A stretch of 64,000 bases of DNA from Adiantum capillus-veneris (GCA_014529385.2 CM043971.1:87372840-87436839); one strand, 5' to 3'; positions 25,571 through 37,527 are shown, counted from the first letter of the stretch. The notes: generated from the letters alone by a model not told the origin. Numbers and translations are program-made.

Positions 25571-26098
25571 TTAAAATTTTACCCTCTTTTGTTTACCATA
25601 AACACAATCTTCACAGAACTCTATGTCCACTTCTTTCAAACCTGGTAGAAGCTTCTTTGTTTGAAGGATTTGCATTCCTTTGGCACTCATATGCCCAAGT
25701 CGGTAGTGCCACACCGCACTGTCAACTTCTGTAGTTGCTGCACAAGTTGAAGGTTGCGTGCTAACAGTACACAAGTAAAGTGTACCGACTTTTTCACCCT
25801 TGGCAACCACCAAAGATCCCTTTGAGATCTTCCACCGTTTGTTTCCGAATGCAATGTTGTGACCTTCATCGTCCAATTGTCCTGTAGAGATCAAATTTTT
25901 GCGAGGAGAAGGAACATGCCTAACATCTTTAAGCTTCCATTCATTTCCGTTAGCAGTTTTGACAGAAAATGTACCTTTGCCGACAATCTCACAAGCTTCG
26001 TCATCTCCCAAGTATACATACCCAAAATTACCTTTGGTGTAGTCTTGGAAATGTTGCTTGTGTGGTGTCGCATGGAATGAAGCCCCGGAATCTACTAT
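25571..26098 (-). pseudogene. pol: Copia C protease and pre-integrase domain
   Basis: Follows gag in the same frame after a TAG at 26099-26101. Protease active site VDSGASFHAT (about 26060-26090) is intact. The GAG-pre-integrase domain has WHYRLGHMSAKGM and CEDCVYGKQKR, the HHCC-type zinc module of Copia integrases. Confidence 0.85.
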
Positions 26099-26971
26099 CT
26101 AGGAATTAGACACATTGTCTAATGAGAGAATTAGAGCATCTTGCTCTACTTTACCTGCCACATTGGCCTCCGATGCTGGATTGTTGTCTTGAGACTCTGT
26201 CTCCTTCTTCTTCTTGGACCAGCAATCCTTCTTGACGTGGCCCTTCTTGCCGCAGTTCAAACATTCAAGAACTGACTTTGTGCGTGACTTGCTCCGCCTT
26301 GAGCAATCACGACCCTTTTGGTTTTTGAACCTCTCCTTAAGCCTTCCTCTTGTTTCCACTGATAGTGCAGCACTTGATGATTCTCCTGTGCTTCTCCTTC
26401 GCATTTCCTCGCTTAGGAGAACACCCACAACATCATCAAACTTAAGAGTATTTGTGCCAGAGATAGAATTACTTACAGCCATCACAAGGCTGTCCCAACT
26501 ATCCGGTAGAGATGATAGTATAAGGAGAGCTCGCACTTCGTCATCGAAATTGATTTTCACTGATCGAAGTTGACTTATTTTTGTGTTAAAGTCATTTAGG
26601 TGTTCTGCAACTGAACCATTCTCTGCCATCTTTAGATTGAACAAGCGCTTCATAAGAAATACCTTATTGGATGCCGATGGTTTCTCGTAGAAGTCGTCAA
26701 GTGACTTCATCAAGTCCTCCATGGTCTTCATCTCCGAAACATTGAAGGCCACCGTTGACGCCAAGCTTAACCGGATTGTTCCCAGTGCCTTTCGATCAAG
26801 GACAATCCATTCTTCATCTGCCATTGTTGCGGGCTTCTTCGCAAGACCGCCTAGTGGCAAATAGAGGTCCTTCTGGTAGAGATAGTCTTCAATCTGCATC
26901 TTCCAATGTTGGTAGTTTTTGCCGTTGAACTTCTCAATGTTGAGCTTCCCTTCCTCCGCCATAACTCCCAC
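26099..26971 (-). CDS. gag: Copia C gag
   Basis: 290 codons, beginning MGVMAEEGKLNIEKFNGKNY. It has the UBN2-type gag domain (YQHWKMQIEDYL, LMKRLFNLKM, LPDSWDSL) and a canonical zinc knuckle CLNCGKKGHVKKDC near residue 235. A methionine six codons upstream of the usual MAEE start makes the exact start uncertain. It ends in a TAG where related elements have SW before the protease, so TGG to TAG is likely. Confidence 0.85.
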   Translation of the reverse strand: MGVMAEEGKLNIEKFNGKNYQHWKMQIEDYLYQKDLYLPLGGLAKKPATMADEEWIVLDRKALGTIRLSLASTVAFNVSEMKTMEDLMKSLDDFYEKPSASNKVFLMKRLFNLKMAENGSVAEHLNDFNTKISQLRSVKINFDDEVRALLILSSLPDSWDSLVMAVSNSISGTNTLKFDDVVGVLLSEEMRRRSTGESSSAALSVETRGRLKERFKNQKGRDCSRRSKSRTKSVLECLNCGKKGHVKKDCWSKKKKETESQDNNPASEANVAGKVEQDALILSLDNVSNS

Positions 26972-27021
26972 TCAATTCAAGGAATCCTTTCCTTGAGATA
27001 ATTTAGCTACAAGCAAACCTT

Positions 27022-27033
27022 ACGCGGATACCA
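27022..27033 (-). other. Primer-binding site of Copia C
   Basis: On the sense strand TGGTATCCGCGT starts two bases after the LTR; the first seven bases match the initiator-tRNA-Met site, as usual for Copia elements. Confidence 0.75.
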
Positions 27034-27035
27034 GT

Positions 27036-27533
27036 TGTTAGGAAATAAGACGTAGCTAAATAGATAATTGAGTAGATTACTTAATGGAGAGAGACAGATT
27101 TATATACACGAGATTATAGAGTAGAGAGAGAGAGAGAGAGAGAGTACACACGATATACGTGGTTCACCCAATGTGGGCTACGTCCACGGGAAAGCAACCA
27201 CTCAATGGCTTTAGTACTTCAAAACAAGAAGTAGTTTACAAAGGGATTATACCCTTAATGGAGCTCCCGCCTTGCTTCACTCTCACCACCTCACACTCAC
27301 CTTGTTGCATCAACTTCACACTATGAAATGTGTGTAGAAATGGCCTCCTTTTATAGGCCAAAAGGGCTGCCCTCTCTTATGAGAGACAGCCATGTGTAGC
27401 CGCCCTTGTGCGAATAAGTCCAAATCGGACCCTCCAATCCGCCCATGTGTGGCCGCCCTTGAGAAGACAAGTCCGCTTTTGAATTCGGCCACCGGCCACC
27501 GGCCATTGACTTCCGACCACCGGCCATCGGCCA
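27036..27533 (-). repeat. 5' LTR of Copia C, truncated
   Basis: 498 bp nearly identical to 22795-23293. The remaining 265 bp are absent: the sequence switches at 27534 to the start of a Copia D LTR. Confidence 0.88.
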
Positions 27534-27878
27534 TGTTACCATATACATGTGGTAGTGATGTGTGTGAACACACTAGGACCGCCGGGGCATTTTTTCCCTC
27601 TTTAGGAGGTTTTTTCCCCCGTGCATTGTATATACGCCCATCACTCTAGGGCTATCTATCTTTCCATAGCACACTAAGTAACACACTCTCTATTGTGTGC
27701 CTTGAGCTTCCTTCGTCTTCTCCAAGCTGTGTGTGTTTCTCTGCAACCCTAATTCCAACAATTGGTATCAGAGCAAGTCACGTCCTCCCGGGCTTAGTCG
27801 CCAGCTGCTCCAGCACACGCCTGCTCACGTTCTCCGATTTCAGTGAGCTTTGGCGAGCGTTCGCAGGTCGACAAATAT
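27534..27878 (+). mobile_element. Copia D fragment: LTR plus leader
   Basis: A complete 227-bp LTR (27534-27760) nearly identical to those of Copia D, its PBS (27763-27774) and the first 104 bp of the leader. It ends at 27878, where full Copia D continues and this copy does not. It abuts the broken Copia C LTR without a visible target duplication. Confidence 0.85.
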
Positions 27879-29337
<1,459 letters not shown>

Positions 29338-29790
29338 TTGGACATAAAAGAGGCAAATATTATAATTATAGATGAGCTATCCATGTTAACCCAAAGGACT
29401 TTTAACCTTATAGTAAGAAAAAACATCAACGTAACAAGCGATACATTGGTAGATCCCTTCAACAACAAATGTGTTCGCTTGCTCGATGATCTTGCCCAAC
29501 TATCCCTAGTTTGTAGTCACGCACGGGATCTTTGTAACACATGCCATATCACAAGCTCAGTCCATTGGCTACATGCAACTTTGTACAAGATGTCATGCAC
29601 TGCAAGACATGAAATGGACCTTGAATTGCTTCAGTTGTTGACCATTATTCGTGAAAGAAAACCAGTCATAGATGAGATCGACGATACCTTGGGTGCATGT
29701 ATTATAGATGAAGCTCATGTGCATGACTACATCAACAACTATGCTATGATAATTAATTTGTACTCACAGATCAGACGTGCAACACTATAA
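29338..29790 (+). pseudogene. PIF1-like helicase fragment
   Basis: 150 codons matching the middle of a PIF1-family DNA helicase. IIIIDELSMLTQRTF is the Walker B region. LDDLAQLSLVCSHARD stands for the motif III pattern GDxxQLPPV, with the Gly and both Pro lost. Next comes the segment in which a W/F-rich strand precedes the R-x(n)-D-xx-xxLLxxIR region. No Walker A is found upstream. In plants such pieces come from Helitrons or from PIF1 genes spread by them. No Helitron ends (TC...CTRR with hairpin) were found, so the origin stays open. It ends where Copia D begins soon after. Confidence 0.55.
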
Positions 29791-29953
29791 CAACCTTGCC
29801 TTGAATAAGTTGTACAAAAGTTGAAATGAAGACAAACGTAGGTAACATAAATGTCCTTCAGTAGTGCTTTTAGACCCTAAGTTCAATGAGCTAGATTTGA
29901 TCGCAATTGGCGTGTGCTGCATGATTACTCTATAGATGTTATATAGTAAGGCC

Positions 29954-30178
29954 TGTTACCATATACATGTGGTAGTGATGTGTGTGAACACACTAGGACC
30001 GCCGGGGCATTTTTTCCCTCTTTAGGAGGTTTTTTCCCCCGTGCATTGTATATACGCCCATCACTCTAGGGCTATCTATCTTTCCATAGCACACTAAGTA
30101 ACACACTCTCTATTGTGTGCCTTGAGCTTCCTTCGTCTTCTCCAAGCTGTGTGTTTCTCTGCAACCCTAATTCCAACA
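29954..30178 (+). repeat. 5' LTR of Copia D
   Basis: 225 bp, TGTTACCATAT to TTCCAACA. Confidence 0.95.
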
Positions 30179-30180
30179 AT

Positions 30181-30192
30181 TGGTATCAGAGC
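30181..30192 (+). other. Primer-binding site of Copia D
   Basis: TGGTATCAGAGC, an exact initiator-tRNA-Met primer site, two bases after the LTR. Confidence 0.92.
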
Positions 30193-30540
30193 AGGTCACG
30201 TCCTCCCGGGCTTAGTCGCCAGCTGCTCCAGCACACGCCTGCTCACTTTCTCCGATTTCAGTGAGCTTTGGCGAGCGTTCGCAGGTCGACAAATATTTTG
30301 GGAAAGCTCGAAGAGCTAGGTCTGCTCAGAATTTTGATTTGGGCTCATTTCGGCCTCCGTTTCCACTACGGGCAGTACTGCACAGGCTATTTCGTCATTT
30401 TGTGCAGATTTTCTGTCAGTGCCGTTTCCTGCATAACAGGTGCCTTATAGTCTTCTACGGTTTGTGCTATATAGCACAAGTTGTTCCCGCTCCATTTCTC
30501 CTATTTTTGGGCAGTTATCACATCAGGTGCAGCATTTACC

Positions 30541-33500
30541 ATGGCTGACAACAACAACACAGATGTGTTCAAGATGTTTGCTGCTGAGGACAGGTTGGAT
30601 GGGGACAACTACCCTATGTGGGCTTATATGATGCAACATGTTCTTGTGTCAAAAGGTGTCTGGAACATTGTGCAGGGCATTGATGTACGTCCTGGTTTTG
30701 AAGATGTAGGCGATATTGAGGATGTTGCAGGTCTTGCTGCAAGGATTGCAGCTGTTAGAGTTGTTTTGCCTACGGCAGAACAAGCTCGTTGGGATGTTAA
30801 GGATGCACAGGCTCATGAATTGATTGCGTTGTCTGTGAAGCGCACCATTATTCCTCACATCCATTCAACAAAATCTGCAAAACAGGCTTGGGATATTCTA
30901 GCAGGTCTTTATGCAAGCCGCAATGAGGCTAAAATTGCTTTGCTGCGTAAAGAGCTAGAGTCGAAGATTATGCATGAGGAAGATGATATGGACACTTTCC
31001 TTGCTAGTGTCAAGGATATCAATGAGCAACTCATTTCTGCAGGTGAAGTCATTTCGGACAGTTCCCTTGTGCAGACTGTTCTTGATGCCTTACCAGATTC
31101 CTACCAGACTTTTGCTAGTACTTGGAGACTCATGACCCAAGGAAATCCTGAAGTTGTCAAGTTTGATGCATTATGCACATTGCTGTTGCAAGAGTCACTT
31201 TCTAGAAAAAACAGGACTAGGCAGCGTGCAGTTGAACAGGCTTTTATTGCTTCTCAAAGAAAGGGTGGTAACAGTAATGCAGCCACTTCTTATGGTTCTG
31301 CTGCGAGTGGCAAAATTTCTGTTCCTAATGCTTTTGCTGGCAGCACTTCGTCTGGCAATTCTGGTGATAAGGGCAAAAAGAAGATGCGTTGCCATTATTG
31401 TAAAGCCAATGATCACTTGATCAAGTCGTGTCCTAAGTTGAAGGCCAAAGAGGCTAAGAAGAAAGAGGGTGGTTCCACTGCAAATGCTGGATCCACTACA
31501 AATGCAGCCATTGTTGAGTCTTCTGTGAAAGGAGATTGTGATGCTGATGTTGATGCAGAATGGGCTTTTAGCGCAGAGTGCACTTACAATCCTGCTGTCC
31601 ATGATGCATGCTTGTCAGTTGCTGCAGATTCACATGTGTGGTATTTCGACAGTGGTGCTACAAAGCACATTACCTCACATCGTGAATTGTTTACCTCTCT
31701 CGAGTCTGTCCCTCATGGGAATTCAGTCACTTGTGCCAACAACGCCTCTTATCCAGTTCAGGGAGTTGGAAAGATTGTGCTCACTGCTGCTAATGGCAGT
31801 TCCTTCACACTTGTTGATGCACTTTATGTACCTGGGATCAAGAAGAATCTCTTGTCTGTATCCGCACTTGCTAGACTTGGACTTGTAGTCAAATTTGTGG
31901 ATGACAGATGTACAGTTCATGATCTCAGTTTTGGTGATGAAATTGTTGCATCTGGGCTTTTGTGCCGTGGGCTGTATAAGCTCACTTTGTATGACAAGTG
32001 TGGACAAAATTTTGCAAATGCTGTTGCAGACTCAAGGGCTATTTCAGATGCAAAACTTTGGCATGCACGTTTTGGTCATCTGAATTTTGCCAGTTTGCTG
32101 CGTTTGCAGAAATCTGATATGGTTGCTTCTTTGCCGCCTCTTGAAGCACCTATCAAACATGTTTGTGAAGGCTGTATTCTGGGTAAAATGCAGCGTTCTA
32201 AGTTTCCAAAGGATGGTTCAGTTAGGGCCACATGCAGGTTGCAGCTTGTGCATAGTGATGTTTGTGGGCCCATGCAAACTCCGTCCTTGGGCAATTACCT
32301 GTACTTCGTGACTTTCATTGATGATTACTCCAGGCATGCATGGGTATTTCCGCTTAAAGCGAAGTCCGAAGTTTTTATGTGCTTCAAACAATTTTTGGCT
32401 ATGGCTGAAAATGTCTCAAAATGTACTATGGGCACCCTCCGTTCCGATCGAGGGGGGGAGTATATGTCTCATGAATTTAATGCATTTCTGGCTAGTCGTG
32501 GGATAAAACACCAATGTACAGTGCCTTATACACCTCAGCAAAATGGTGTTGCTGAGAGGAAAAACAGGTCACTAACGGAAATGGCACGATGTATGGTCAA
32601 AAGTCAAGCTTTGCCGCATTCTTTTTGGCTTGAGGCCATCATGTGTGCCACTTATGTACTTAACAGGTGTCCTACGAAAGCTTTGCAGTCTATTACTCCA
32701 TATGAAGCATGGCATGATAGAAAGCCTTCTATTGAGCACATGCGTGTTTTTGGCTGTTTGGCATATGCTTTGGTGCCACAAGTGCAGCGCAGAAAATTGG
32801 ATGATAAGGCTGTCAAATGTATTTTTGTTGGTTATAGTGCTGAAAGCAAAGGTTACAGGTTGTATCATCCGCAAACAAAACGTATTCTGGTTTCACGGGA
32901 TGTAGTGTTTGTGGAAGACTCTGTTCAGCCCTTGCTATCATGTACTAGAGACAGTAATGTAAGCTCACAGGACATTTATGACACTTTGTTGCCTCTTTTC
33001 AGTGGTGGAAATACGAATGTAAGTTCCAATGAGGCAAATGTACAGCCTATGGGGGTTTCTGAAAATGTTTTAGAACAGCCTATTACTGATGCAGATGTAC
33101 ATGATGTACTTGATGAGGAAAGGGCTGAAAATGAGCAGGCTAGAGGTATGCCAAAATGGCTGGTGCACACTTTGCGTGACAGTAAATTGGATGCACCTTT
33201 ATCTAGTCGTACTCGTTCAGGCTCTCGCCATGCATCTTATGCATCAGATTGTTATGCTTTGGCTGTGTCTAGTTTACATGATGTTGAGGAGCCTCTGTCT
33301 TTTGATAAAGCACAAAATTCAGAAAATTGGATTGCTGCCATGAAATCAGAATATGATGCACTTATAGAGAATGACACATGGACTTTATGTGATTTGCCTC
33401 CTGGCAAAAAGGCCATTGGTACGAAGTGGGTTTACAAGTTGAAACGCAAGCCGGATGGTGAGATCGATCGCCATAAGGCTGGACTTGTTGCAAAGGGTTA

Positions 33501-34827
33501 TGCACAACAAAAAGGCATAGATTATGAAGAGACTTTTGCTCCCACTTGTCGTATGACTACTGTGCGTTTTCTATGTGCATTGGCAGCTCATTTTGGTTGG
33601 GATGTACATCAATCAGACATTGTTACTGCTTTCTTGAATGGTGACATATTTGAGGAAGTTTATGTAACGCAGCCTCGCGGTTTTGTCATAAAAGGACAAG
33701 AGGACAAAGTGTGCAAATGTAAGAAGGCTTTGTATGGGTTGAAGCAATCTCCTCGTGCTTGGTATGAGAAAGCTGACACTCATTTGGTTAAACGAGGCTT
33801 TCGTAACAGTCCAACAGAAAGCACATTGTATGTAAAGCGTGAGGATGATGTATTTCTCATTGTGGTTCTTTATGTTGATGATTTGCTGATCACTGGACCA
33901 AATGAGAGACATATTGCTGAATTTAAGGCTGATTTGAATGCTACTTTCAAGATGAAAGATTTGGGGCTGTTGCATCATTACTTGGGTATACAGTTTAAGC
34001 AGTGTGATGGTGGTATTGCCTTGTGTCAGAAAAGTTACATAGAGACATTGCTATGTAAGTTTGGACTTGAGGATTGCAAACCTATTGCCACTCCCATGGA
34101 AACAGGTTTGAAGTTGAGTCTACATGATGCTGGCGATCCTGCTGATGTCACTCTTTACCAAACTGTTGTTGGCTGCCTCATTTATGTATGCAACACGAGG
34201 CCAGATATTCAGTTTGCAGTCTCGCAAGTCAGCAGATTTATGCATAGCCCAGGGTCTAAGCATTGGCAGGTTGTCAAGAGGATTTTCCGCTACCTTAGTG
34301 GCACTTTACATCTTGGCTTGTTTTATCCCAAGGGGGGATCATTGCCGCCAGACTTACATGCTTTTTCGGACTCAGATTGGGCTGGTTGTTTTGACACGCG
34401 AGTGTCCACAAGTGGTTTTTGTTTCATGCTTGGCAGTTCATGTATATCATGGTTGAGCAAGAAGCAACCTACTGTGGCCACTTCGAGTTGTGAGGCTGAG
34501 TACAGGGCAGTCTTCACAGCTACGGTTGAGTGTGTATGGCTCAGACGCCTTATGGCTGACTTGGGTGTTGGACAGGACACTGCCAACACTATCTACACTG
34601 ACAGTCAGAGCGCATTGGCAGTTGCGAGGAACCCAGTTTTTCATGCTCGCACAAAGCACATTGAGGTGCATTACCACTATGTCAGGGAGAGGCTCTCAGC
34701 AGGAGAGATCAGCTTGGCTTATGTGCCAACACAGGACAACCTTGCAGATCTTTTCACAAAGGCATTGTCTCGTGAGAAGCTTGAAGCTTTCCGCAAAGCT
34801 TTGGGCTTACTCCCCTTTGTGGACTGA
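30541..34827 (+). CDS. gag-pol: Gag-pol polyprotein of Copia D
   Basis: One open frame of 1428 residues from ATG 30541 (MADNNNTDVFKMF); the frame is open from 30481, but this ATG gives the usual gag N-terminus. Domains in order: UBN2-type gag (residues about 20-250), zinc knuckle CHYCKANDHLIKSC (about 283), protease YFDSGATKHIT (about 368), pre-integrase zinc module (LWHARFGHLN, CEGCILGK), integrase with VHSDVCGPM, LRSDRGGEY and TPQQNGVAERKN, RVT_2 reverse transcriptase with DIVTAFLNGD and LYVDDLLIT, RNase H with FSDSDWAGC, SSCEAEYRA and YTDSQSALAVARN. All catalytic residues are present and there is no stop or frameshift. Within the capsid-like particle it would copy the element RNA and insert it. 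Most likely autonomous. Confidence 0.95.
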   Translation: MADNNNTDVFKMFAAEDRLDGDNYPMWAYMMQHVLVSKGVWNIVQGIDVRPGFEDVGDIEDVAGLAARIAAVRVVLPTAEQARWDVKDAQAHELIALSVKRTIIPHIHSTKSAKQAWDILAGLYASRNEAKIALLRKELESKIMHEEDDMDTFLASVKDINEQLISAGEVISDSSLVQTVLDALPDSYQTFASTWRLMTQGNPEVVKFDALCTLLLQESLSRKNRTRQRAVEQAFIASQRKGGNSNAATSYGSAASGKISVPNAFAGSTSSGNSGDKGKKKMRCHYCKANDHLIKSCPKLKAKEAKKKEGGSTANAGSTTNAAIVESSVKGDCDADVDAEWAFSAECTYNPAVHDACLSVAADSHVWYFDSGATKHITSHRELFTSLESVPHGNSVTCANNASYPVQGVGKIVLTAANGSSFTLVDALYVPGIKKNLLSVSALARLGLVVKFVDDRCTVHDLSFGDEIVASGLLCRGLYKLTLYDKCGQNFANAVADSRAISDAKLWHARFGHLNFASLLRLQKSDMVASLPPLEAPIKHVCEGCILGKMQRSKFPKDGSVRATCRLQLVHSDVCGPMQTPSLGNYLYFVTFIDDYSRHAWVFPLKAKSEVFMCFKQFLAMAENVSKCTMGTLRSDRGGEYMSHEFNAFLASRGIKHQCTVPYTPQQNGVAERKNRSLTEMARCMVKSQALPHSFWLEAIMCATYVLNRCPTKALQSITPYEAWHDRKPSIEHMRVFGCLAYALVPQVQRRKLDDKAVKCIFVGYSAESKGYRLYHPQTKRILVSRDVVFVEDSVQPLLSCTRDSNVSSQDIYDTLLPLFSGGNTNVSSNEANVQPMGVSENVLEQPITDADVHDVLDEERAENEQARGMPKWLVHTLRDSKLDAPLSSRTRSGSRHASYASDCYALAVSSLHDVEEPLSFDKAQNSENWIAAMKSEYDALIENDTWTLCDLPPGKKAIGTKWVYKLKRKPDGEIDRHKAGLVAKGYAQQKGIDYEETFAPTCRMTTVRFLCALAAHFGWDVHQSDIVTAFLNGDIFEEVYVTQPRGFVIKGQEDKVCKCKKALYGLKQSPRAWYEKADTHLVKRGFRNSPTESTLYVKREDDVFLIVVLYVDDLLITGPNERHIAEFKADLNATFKMKDLGLLHHYLGIQFKQCDGGIALCQKSYIETLLCKFGLEDCKPIATPMETGLKLSLHDAGDPADVTLYQTVVGCLIYVCNTRPDIQFAVSQVSRFMHSPGSKHWQVVKRIFRYLSGTLHLGLFYPKGGSLPPDLHAFSDSDWAGCFDTRVSTSGFCFMLGSSCISWLSKKQPTVATSSCEAEYRAVFTATVECVWLRRLMADLGVGQDTANTIYTDSQSALAVARNPVFHARTKHIEVHYHYVRERLSAGEISLAYVPTQDNLADLFTKALSREKLEAFRKALGLLPFVD

Positions 34828-34890
34828 TCCTGTCCTCAGGGCATGGCACTTCCCTTTACTCATGTGCCAGCTCTCGTTCACCGCATCACT

Positions 34891-34901
34891 CCAGGGGGGA
34901 T
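34891..34901 (+). other. Polypurine tract of Copia D
   Basis: CCAGGGGGGAT lies directly before the 3' LTR, the priming site for plus-strand DNA. Confidence 0.8.
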
Positions 34902-34902
34902 T

Positions 34903-35128
34903 TGTTACCATATACATGTGGTAGTGATGTGTGTGAACACACTAGGACCGCCGGGGCATTTTTTCCCTCTTTAGGAGGTTTTTTCCCCGTGCATTGTATA
35001 TACGCCCATCACTCTAGGGCTATCTATCTTTCCATAGCACACTAAGTAACACACTCTCTATTGTGTGCCTTGAGCTTCCTTCGTCTTCTCCAAGCTGTGT
35101 GTGTTTCTCTGCAACCGTAATTCCAACA
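34903..35128 (+). repeat. 3' LTR of Copia D
   Basis: 226 bp, same ends as the 5' LTR. Differences: one C fewer near 34987, one extra GT near 35101, and C to G near 35117. Confidence 0.95.
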
Positions 35129-35133
35129 AGGCC

Positions 35134-36768
35134 CACCAAGCAAGACTAGTTCCTTGATAAGGAATAACTTTACTAATTAAATTGTAGTGTAATCGGCTTA
35201 TATGTCGAATAGAAGCTCTGATAAGGGTTGTCGTAGCCACCCCAAGTTTCAAAAGGAAACCAGGATGAGCTTATGAAGCTCTTTATTATATATTGAAAGT
35301 ACCATCCTCCATTTTGAAAAACCACCAAACATACAAGTGCATTAGCAAATCAAACACTTCTTGAGCACCTCCAAGCAAGTGAGGATGACGATGAGGAGGA
35401 AAAGGGTACCAAGTTCAATCCCGATTCTTCTAAAAGGGATGATAATGATGACGATGATGATGATATAGATGCTAGCTCTGGATCAAAGCCAAGGTGTAGG
35501 TCAGGATATTGATCATACAACTTGACCAATCCCACCAAGCACCCGATCATACACCAAAAAAATAGGCTAGATCAAACACTTGAAGCCAAGCATACCGAAG
35601 CCAAGACCAATAGAATGATCCTACTTAGCATCAGATGGTCTTCGCATGCAGGAACAAGGGGGAAATCTGTCGAGGTGGAAACAAACTCAGAAATTAACCT
35701 TGAATTTTCTAATCAATATCTCAATATAAATAAGAAGTTAGGAAGAAAAAGAGCTCTATATTCAAGAATATCTTGACGATAACGATGTCTACTCAGACTT
35801 GAAGTGCTTCAAATGCTATTTATAGCAATTTAGAGGATGGTCCACTCAAAAGTTCTGCAATACCATGACTAAGAAACACGTTAGTTACCTCCTCACTCAA
35901 ATGTTGTCCAAATCTCATTCTCGACTAAGGCACTCTCCAAACTTCAGATATGGGCAAGATGAAGCTTTCAAAGTGATGCAAGTAGTCCCATAAGAAATGA
36001 AGAAGGAGCTGGTAGCCATTGCACAGAGTATAGAAGAAGAGGAGCAACACACAACTATCTCCTTCCAAGCCATCATCAAGTATGTTTTCAAGGATAATGA
36101 GAAAGAGTGTCTCCGAAATTGGGGGATGTAACTTTTTCTAGAAGTAGCCATTGACATGTATGTGATTGAGAAGGTGGTAGATACCTTCAGCTGTGATATT
36201 GTTGCAGTGACTATCAACAAAAGGAAAATTTAGTTGAGAGTTGCAATAATTTCACACATTTTCAGACTACCATATGATTAGAAAGCTCAACCTTGTACAA
36301 CTGACTAGGTCAACAACTTTTTGAATGAAACACCAAAGAAAATAAAAAAGAGGAAATTAGGTGGCCAAGGAATCCCAGCTTCATCTTTGGAATAGAACCA
36401 ACATATAAATTCACAGATGAGGCCATTAGTAAGTTGTAACCCCGAATATGTGTCTGAGAAGCTTTTCAACATGCTTCTCTCTAGAGCTCTAGACAACAAA
36501 GTGTCCAATTAACATGAGCATGATCTTGTATAATAGTGTGGTGGCCCAGACGGCCAAGGTAAAGACCCAACACTTAGTTAAAATTTTCATTGAATCCCAA
36601 GATTGAGAGTGAGAGTGACATAACTTCCTCAAATGGCAATGTTGCGTTGGATGGGTAGTACAGGTGGGAAAATGGGGGCAACATCTATGGTCACAAACTC
36701 CGGGTATTGCAATCGAACCTTTCTAGGTTGTCACATATGAAGGCCGCTTTGTTCCACATAATACTCTC
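35134..36768. other. No recognisable gene, 1.6 kb
   Basis: A plus-strand frame at about 35375-35515 is rich in Asp/Glu/Ser and looks like a relic of coding sequence; another at 36000-36200 reads as charged helices but meets a stop near 36128. Nothing is identifiable. Confidence 0.5.
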
Positions 36769-37196
36769 TAGGAAAAATTACCAAAACACGCCTCAAATTT
36801 AAAAAAATTCTCAAAATACCCCCAATATTTTGTCATAAATTCTTAAAATTCCCTTCTAATTTTTCAAAATTCCCAAAATGCTGTGAGATTAAATCTCTCC
36901 AAAGATTTTTTTTTTGTTTTTCATATGAAGACTGATTGTCTATCAATACAAGATGCTAAAACTATAACTTGAGTTGGTTATGTAGGTTTCGGAGATGAAT
37001 TGCTTCGTTATTTTTTGGACATAATTGACTTCTTTGCAAGATAAGTTGTGACAAATTATATGCTAAGCACTCAAAAACGGATCTCAATTGTCACAATGGA
37101 ATAAAGATTAGAAAATCTTGAACAATCCAACCAAAATAAACACAAAAAGTATTTGGGAATTTATGAATTTGAGGGGTATTTTGATAATTTCTCCTA
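36769..37196. mobile_element. MITE-like inverted-repeat element
   Basis: 428 bp, AT-rich and non-coding. The ends are imperfect inverted repeats of about 30 bp: TAGGAAAAATTACCAAAACA on the left and, reversed, TAGGAGAAATTATCAAAATA on the right, both then CSCCTCAAATT. Flanks ATACTCTC and TTACTATC match at six of eight bases, a possible target duplication of Mutator-like length. Confidence 0.55.
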
Positions 37197-37199
37197 TTT

Positions 37200-37455
37200 A
37201 CTATCTAAGAAATATATTCCCTTCATTTCTTAGTTAGCATGTGATTTCTCTATATAGGGAACTTAGTGGAGTATTCATTTTCCTAGTCAACAATAAGCTT
37301 TCTCTATGTAGGTAACTCAATTCTCCTAGTTGCATTATTCAATTCCCTAGTTGGTAACATGCTTTCTCTAGATATATGGTTTTTCCTAGTTATACATAGG
37401 GAAAACGTCTCCTCCTATCTAGCAAACGACCAAGGATTCCCTGCATAAACATGGT
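37200..37455. repeat. Degenerate short tandem repeats
   Basis: Words of the type TTTCTCTA-TAT-AGG and TTCCTAGTT recur about every 50-60 bp. Non-coding, upstream of the receptor-kinase pseudogene. Confidence 0.4.
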
Positions 37456-37481
37456 TTTCATATATAGGAAACAAGTTAAAG

Positions 37482-37485
<4 letters not shown>

Positions 37486-37525
<40 letters not shown>
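37486..37525 (+). repeat. (GA)20 microsatellite
   Basis: 40 bp of GA repeats about 500 bp before the receptor-kinase start. Confidence 0.95.

Positions 37526-37527
<2 letters not shown>

Larger units (their letters stand above)
22795..27533 (-). mobile_element. Copia C, defective Ty1/Copia retrotransposon
   Basis: On the minus strand the order is LTR, PBS, gag, protease, integrase, reverse transcriptase, RNase H, LTR, which defines Ty1/Copia. The downstream LTR is complete (22795-23557) and the upstream LTR is cut at 27533 by a Copia D fragment. The coding region has stops at 26099, 25571 and 25001, at least two frameshifts, and an internal deletion at about 24921 that removes the start of RT. 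It cannot be autonomous. Confidence 0.9.
29954..35128 (+). mobile_element. Copia D, apparently intact Ty1/Copia retrotransposon
   Basis: 5.2 kb with two near-identical LTRs, PBS, one long uninterrupted gag-pol ORF and a polypurine tract. It is flanked by perfect 5-bp direct repeats AGGCC (29949-29953 and 35129-35133). The LTRs differ by one substitution and two small indels, so insertion is recent. Confidence 0.96.

Noticed and set aside
27534-27760. Solo LTR of Copia D
   Set aside because: PBS and 104 bp of leader follow it and no target duplication is seen, so it is a truncated element.
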